Below are positions 4,960 through 8,497 of a stretch of 8,497 bases of DNA, one piece after another; within the stretch, counting starts at the first letter, position 1, and every line of letters starts with the position of its first letter. The notes beneath the pieces are model-generated. The model saw only the letters and a program-made list of their open reading frames with translations. It searched no databases and was not told where the DNA came from. This stretch comes from Bacillota bacterium (GTDB lineage Bacteria; Bacillota; Clostridia; Christensenellales; Aristaeellaceae). The DNA is taken from NCBI GenBank assembly GCA_023458835.1, contig JAEWWY010000429.1, forward strand, positions 1-8,497, given 5' to 3'. Made by a program: the position numbers and the translations under genes.

Positions 4960-7172
4960 CATGGAATGGCCCGCTCCACCCCGCGGACGGTTACTTGCAC
5001 GGGCCGGCTGCCCAGGTTTTCCACCCGTACATCCGCTTTATCGGCATATACCTTCAGCGGCTGTCCCTGCCACACAAGGCGGAAGGAAAGGCTCTGCCAG
5101 CTTTCCGGCAGCCGCGGATCGAAGCGCAGCGCACCGCCCGCCATGCGCACCCCGCCAAAGCCGTATACGGCGCACTGCCAGATGCCGCCCATGGCGGCGC
5201 TGTGGATCCCCGCCTCCGATTTGGGCTGGCCCTTGGGCAGGTCGATAAAGCAGGAATGAAGAAAATACCGGTAGGCCATGTCATACAGCCCCAAGTCCTG
5301 GGCCAATACGCAATGGGTGGACTTGCTCAGGGAGGAGTCGTGGAGCGTGCGCTCCTCGTAAAACAGGAAGTTTTTGCGCTTTGTTTCCCCGTCGAACAAA
5401 TTTTCCAAAAGAAGCAGCAGCAAAACAAGGTCGGCCTGCTTGGACACCTGGAGGCCGTTGATCTTGGTGAGGTTATAATCCTTGAAGATATCGCCCACCG
5501 ATTCCGCCTGCTTGTATTTGGCAAGGCCGATGTGCTCCAGAGCCATGTACCCGTCAAACTGGGGGATGATGCCGCCCGCATCCTTGATGGGCAGATATAT
5601 CTGATCCGCCACTTTGCGGATCTCCTGATCATCCTCATACAAAAGCGCCAAACGCATGTTGAAATGGGCCATATAGTTGGTGTAGGCGTTGTTGTCCACA
5701 TGCTCCTTGTACTCATCCGGGCCGATCACGTCAAGGATCACGTACGCTTGCCTTTTTTCATCCCATGTGGCGCGGCTTGCCCAGAAGCGCGCCGTCTCCA
5801 GCAGGATTTCCTTCCCGCACCTTTGCATGAATTCTTCATCCCCGGTGGCCGTAAAATACTGCCAGACCGCAAAGGCGATATCGGCGGTGATGTGCTGCTC
5901 GATCTGCCCCGTCAGAATCGGAATCTGCTCGCCGGTAACGATGTCCGCCCCGCCGTAGAGCGGCGTCACCTCGCCGTCGTCCATCCAGGCGGATTCCCAG
6001 GGATACATGGCGCCCCGGTATCCATTTTCCCGCGCCTTTTGCCGGGCCCCCTCCAAAGTATGATAGCGGTAGGCAAGCAGCGTCCTGGCCACTTCGGGCT
6101 GGGTCAGGATGAAGTAGGGCAGGATGAAAATTTCCGTATCCCAGAAGGAATGGCCCTTGTACCCCTCGCCGGAAAGGCCCTTGGCGCCGATCCCCACCCG
6201 GGGGTCATCCTTTTTGGCCATGATGTTCAGGTGATAGATGGCGAACCGCACCGCCAACTGGTCATAGCCGGAGCTGGATTCAATTTTTACATCCGCTGTT
6301 TCCCACAGCCTTGCCCAGGCATCGGCGCTTTCCTGCATCAGCGTGCCATACCCCAGTGCAAGGGCCGCCTGCATATCCCCTAAACCGTCGGTGATGATAA
6401 GGTCCCGGCTGGTGTGCACGCAGCACAGCTTCTCCAGCCTGAGCGCCTGGCCCTGCTTCAAGGCAAAGGAAGCCGTATCCCCCAGATACCGCCTGCGCAT
6501 CACCGGCAGGCGGCGGAAACAGGCTTCCTCCCCGTCCACAAAATAGGTGTTGGCCGCGTGCAGGCTGACGGATACCCCGGATTGCGCCGTGGCCTCCGTC
6601 ATGCGCAGAATCCGCCCCGATAACAGCCTTTTTTCCCGCTCATAAAAGTGCTGGGTGCCGCTGTTGGTGACCGTGCCGTCGATGCCGCTTTCCACGGCAA
6701 GGGTGCAGGCATCGTTCAAACAGGTAATTTCCGCTTGAAAGCCCAGCACGTGTTCCCTTGCCATGGAAACGAACCGGCAAAAGCGCAGCTTCATCAGCTT
6801 TCCCTGGGGCGAGCGCCAGAGGATATCCCGGGTCAGCTCCCCGGTTTTCAGGTTCAGGCGGCGGGAATAGGCTTCAAGCTTTCCTTTTTCCATGGAGAAG
6901 GGGATGCCGTCCGCCCGGATCTGAATGTTCGTCAAATCCGGCAGGTTGGGCAGCTCCGTGACCTCGCTTTCATGAAAGCGGTCGAAGGTCCCCGCCGCGA
7001 ACAGGTTCCTGGTTTCCCCCACATACCGTTCCTCCAGCGAAGCCCGCTGGCCCAAATAGCCGTTTCCCTGGCAGAATATCGCCTCGTACCCTGAAAGGGC
7101 GTTCACGTCAAAGGCGGATTCCGCCACGACAAAATCCTGGAATTCGCCCGTTCCCCAGTCAAAATTCAGCAT
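4938..7172 (-). CDS. Glycoside hydrolase family 65 disaccharide phosphorylase
   Basis: This 744-residue cytoplasmic enzyme is expected to split an alpha-linked glucobiose (maltose, trehalose, kojibiose or nigerose type) with phosphate, releasing beta-glucose 1-phosphate. The architecture is complete: an N-terminal beta-sandwich (about 10-265), a helical linker (to about 320), an (alpha/alpha)6 barrel (about 325-690) and a small C-terminal beta domain (about 692-740). Key motifs are FWDTEIF (343-349), YPWESAW (390-396), GPDEY with the expected general acid E487, VDNNAYTNYMA, KQAD (578-581), HDSSLS (611-616, in the expected phosphate-binding region) and HSAAMGG (657-663). The start is the ATG at 7172, where the family N-terminus (MLNFDWGTGEF) begins; an upstream in-frame ATG at 7232 would add 20 Arg/Pro-rich residues lying within the permease gene. 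AAGGGG at the permease 3' end, 10 nt upstream, serves as the ribosome binding site. The exact disaccharide cannot be read from sequence alone. No beta-phosphoglucomutase gene is in view. Confidence 0.93.
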   Translation of the reverse strand: MLNFDWGTGEFQDFVVAESAFDVNALSGYEAIFCQGNGYLGQRASLEERYVGETRNLFAAGTFDRFHESEVTELPNLPDLTNIQIRADGIPFSMEKGKLEAYSRRLNLKTGELTRDILWRSPQGKLMKLRFCRFVSMAREHVLGFQAEITCLNDACTLAVESGIDGTVTNSGTQHFYEREKRLLSGRILRMTEATAQSGVSVSLHAANTYFVDGEEACFRRLPVMRRRYLGDTASFALKQGQALRLEKLCCVHTSRDLIITDGLGDMQAALALGYGTLMQESADAWARLWETADVKIESSSGYDQLAVRFAIYHLNIMAKKDDPRVGIGAKGLSGEGYKGHSFWDTEIFILPYFILTQPEVARTLLAYRYHTLEGARQKARENGYRGAMYPWESAWMDDGEVTPLYGGADIVTGEQIPILTGQIEQHITADIAFAVWQYFTATGDEEFMQRCGKEILLETARFWASRATWDEKRQAYVILDVIGPDEYKEHVDNNAYTNYMAHFNMRLALLYEDDQEIRKVADQIYLPIKDAGGIIPQFDGYMALEHIGLAKYKQAESVGDIFKDYNLTKINGLQVSKQADLVLLLLLLENLFDGETKRKNFLFYEERTLHDSSLSKSTHCVLAQDLGLYDMAYRYFLHSCFIDLPKGQPKSEAGIHSAAMGGIWQCAVYGFGGVRMAGGALRFDPRLPESWQSLSFRLVWQGQPLKVYADKADVRVENLGSRPVQVTVRGVERAIPCQEPVDL

Positions 7173-7179
7173 AAGCACT

Positions 7180-8022
7180 CTACCCCTTGATGCCGCTGGA
7201 TGCCACCGAGGCCGTGACCTGCTCCTGGGCAAACATATACAAAAGGATGCCCGGCAGCACCACGATCGTCAGCGCGGCAAACATGCGCGTATAATCATAG
7301 GAAAACGCCTGGTTGAAAAAGCTCAGCGCCACCGGTAGCGTCCTGTTGGAGGCGGAGGAAGTCAAAAGCGCCGCGTAAAAGTATTCGTTCCAGTTGCCCA
7401 GGAACATCATCACCCCCGCCGTGGAAAGGCCCGTTTTTGCCAGGGGCAGGTTGATTGTAAGGAAGGTGCGCAGAAAGCCCGCGCCGTCGATGGTGGCCGC
7501 CTCGTTCAGTTCATAGGGCACCGCCATAAAGGTGGAGCGCAATATGAACATGGACATGGCCAGCCCGCCGGTCAGGTACACCAGCATCAGCCCCAGCTTT
7601 GTATCATACAGTTGAAGGTTCATGATGATGGAGAAGATCGGCTGGGTGCGGGTATGCCCCGGCACCAGCAGGGTGAGGGTGAACAGCGCGTAAAACAGGT
7701 TCTTGCCGGGAAAGCGGAATTTGGCGATCACATACGCTCCCATGGCGTAGATCAGCAGCGATCCGATCGTTGGAAGGATGGACACCAGCAGCGAGTTGAA
7801 AAAGTAATGGAGCAGGTCGTACTGGCGCAAAACCGACCCGTAAGCGCCGAAGCTGAACATATCCGGCAGCGCGAAGGGAGAGGTCAGGATGGCGCCGTTG
7901 CTTTTGAAGGAGGACATGATGACCCACAGGATGGGGAACACCGACACGATAACAATGAACAGCAAAAAGGCGTACCCCAAAATTCTGTATATGTAATAGC
8001 CGAAGTTTTTCGTTTTGATCAT
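7180..8022 (-). CDS. Carbohydrate ABC transporter permease, MalG-like
   Basis: This 280-residue inner membrane protein belongs to a CUT1-type sugar importer. Hydrophobic segments lie at about 14-38, 72-100, 108-128, 143-163, 196-220 and 247-267. The EAA loop that docks the ATPase is clear (EAATIDGAGFLRTFLTINLP, 174-193). The C-terminus (QEQVTASVASSGIKG) is the usual ending of this family. The ATG at 8022 follows a strong site, AAGGAGG, that includes part of the previous stop codon. The 3' end supplies the ribosome binding site for the phosphorylase 7 nt downstream. It forms a heterodimer with the MalF-like permease encoded before it. The linked GH65 enzyme suggests an alpha-glucobiose or short alpha-oligosaccharide as substrate, which is an inference. 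Confidence 0.93.
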   Translation of the reverse strand: MIKTKNFGYYIYRILGYAFLLFIVIVSVFPILWVIMSSFKSNGAILTSPFALPDMFSFGAYGSVLRQYDLLHYFFNSLLVSILPTIGSLLIYAMGAYVIAKFRFPGKNLFYALFTLTLLVPGHTRTQPIFSIIMNLQLYDTKLGLMLVYLTGGLAMSMFILRSTFMAVPYELNEAATIDGAGFLRTFLTINLPLAKTGLSTAGVMMFLGNWNEYFYAALLTSSASNRTLPVALSFFNQAFSYDYTRMFAALTIVVLPGILLYMFAQEQVTASVASSGIKG

Positions 8023-8032
8023 GCTTTCTCTT

Positions 8033-8040
8033 CCTCCTTA
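8033..8040 (-). promoter_or_regulatory. Shine-Dalgarno site fused to a stop codon
   Basis: Read on the minus strand, TAAGGAGG combines the TAA stop of the MalF-like gene with a near-perfect ribosome binding site for the MalG-like gene. The spacer to its ATG is 10 nt. Terminating ribosomes would sit on the initiation site, which favours balanced synthesis of the two permease halves. Confidence 0.75.
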
Positions 8041-8497
8041 GTATACCGCGTCGTTCAGGCGGAAGGTCCGCTTGACCAGGAGCAAAAGCAATATACCGAT
8101 CAAAAACATGATCAGCGCCACGGCATTGGCCATGCCGTAGCGCATGTCCGTGATGCTGTTGACCAGCAGAATGGGCAGGTTCATGGTATCGTTGCCGGGG
8201 CCGCCCCTGGTGGTCAGGGAAATCGCTTCATACATGCTGATGCGGGCGGTGCCCGAGCAGATGATGGCCGTGCCGATGGAGTTGCGGCACAGGGGCAGCT
8301 TGATGAACCTGGTCACCTGCCAGCCGCTGGCCCCGTCGATATAGGCGGCCTCATACAGCTCCTGGGGCACGGCCATCAAATCCGCCAGCACCAGAAGGGA
8401 AACGATCACCGCGTAAAACAGCCAGGTATAGGTCACCGCGGCGAAGGCCGCCGGCGACTCGAAGAACCAGTTTACGGAAAAGGCGGGATTGACAATC
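8038..8497 (-). CDS. Carbohydrate ABC transporter permease, MalF-like (5' end outside window)
   Basis: The C-terminal 152 residues of the partner permease are visible. The frame stays open to the right edge (VNWFFESPAAFAAVTYTW and on), so the GTG at 8436 is internal and the true start is beyond the window; whole proteins are usually about 290-320 residues. The EAA loop is present (ELYEAAYIDGASGWQVTRFI with KLPL), followed by the typical LTTRGGPGN segment and a last hydrophobic helix ending in a KRTFRL tail. It is the upstream cistron of the sugar importer operon. The solute-binding protein gene commonly lies just before it, outside this window. The family call is firm; the substrate is inferred only from the linked phosphorylase. 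Confidence 0.92.
   Translation of the reverse strand, partial: IVNPAFSVNWFFESPAAFAAVTYTWLFYAVIVSLLVLADLMAVPQELYEAAYIDGASGWQVTRFIKLPLCRNSIGTAIICSGTARISMYEAISLTTRGGPGNDTMNLPILLVNSITDMRYGMANAVALIMFLIGILLLLLVKRTFRLNDAVY

Noticed and set aside
4956..6383. A 475-codon open frame on the + strand opposite the GH65 gene
   Set aside because: It is fully antisense to a well-supported enzyme gene with intact motifs, has no recognisable domain, and is readily explained by high G+C and codon bias of the true gene leaving few stops on the other strand.
7173..7232. A 20-residue N-terminal extension of the GH65 protein from an upstream ATG
   Set aside because: The extension is Arg/Pro-rich, lies inside the permease coding region in another frame, and the family N-terminus and ribosome binding site both fit the ATG at 7172.
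8038..8436. Treating the MalF-like permease as a complete 132-residue protein starting at the GTG at 8436
   Set aside because: The frame continues open to the window edge with family-like sequence, so the gene is cut by the window and the GTG is an internal Val.

Overview
The window looks like chromosomal DNA from an anaerobic, moderately high-G+C Clostridia-type Firmicute (Oscillospirales/Christensenellales-like). The reasons are a lactate/2-hydroxyacid oxidase fused in operon with an electron-transfer flavoprotein, strong AGGAGG-type ribosome binding sites, tight ATGA gene junctions and many small hairpin repeats around a 'GTAGGGGCG' core. The taxonomic guess is inference only. No rRNA, tRNA, CRISPR array, transposase or phage gene is visible.

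Region 1 (1-1754, + strand): the 3' end of etfA overlaps (ATGA) a complete GlcD/LctD-type FAD-linked 2-hydroxyacid dehydrogenase, followed at once by a clear intrinsic terminator. The pairing matches the LctBCD type of electron-bifurcating lactate dehydrogenase, in which EtfBA couples lactate oxidation to NAD+ with ferredoxin consumption.

Region 2 (1755-2406): about 650 bp without a convincing protein gene but full of structure. It holds three copies of a hairpin repeat whose stems differ by paired changes (two in + orientation, one inverted, the last two forming a larger inverted repeat). It also holds a strong terminator facing left together with a possible leftward promoter, which would bound a roughly 80-nt RNA. 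Finally, a good sigma-A-like promoter for the next operon sits inside a long, nearly perfect inverted repeat that could be an operator.

Region 3 (2407-4959, + strand): a compact three-gene ABC exporter operon, with one ATPase of the COG4586 type and two different ABC-2 family membrane proteins (COG4587 and COG3694 types). The substrate is unknown. The last gene overlaps the convergent gene on the other strand by 22 bp.

Region 4 (4938-8497, - strand): the 3' part of a carbohydrate import and utilisation operon. It has a MalF-like permease (cut by the window edge), a MalG-like permease and a complete GH65 disaccharide phosphorylase, all closely spaced with ribosome binding sites embedded in the preceding stop regions. 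The likely logic is import of an alpha-linked di/oligosaccharide followed by cytoplasmic phosphorolysis to beta-glucose 1-phosphate plus glucose or a shortened sugar. The binding protein, the ATPase and the beta-phosphoglucomutase expected for this pathway are not in the window.
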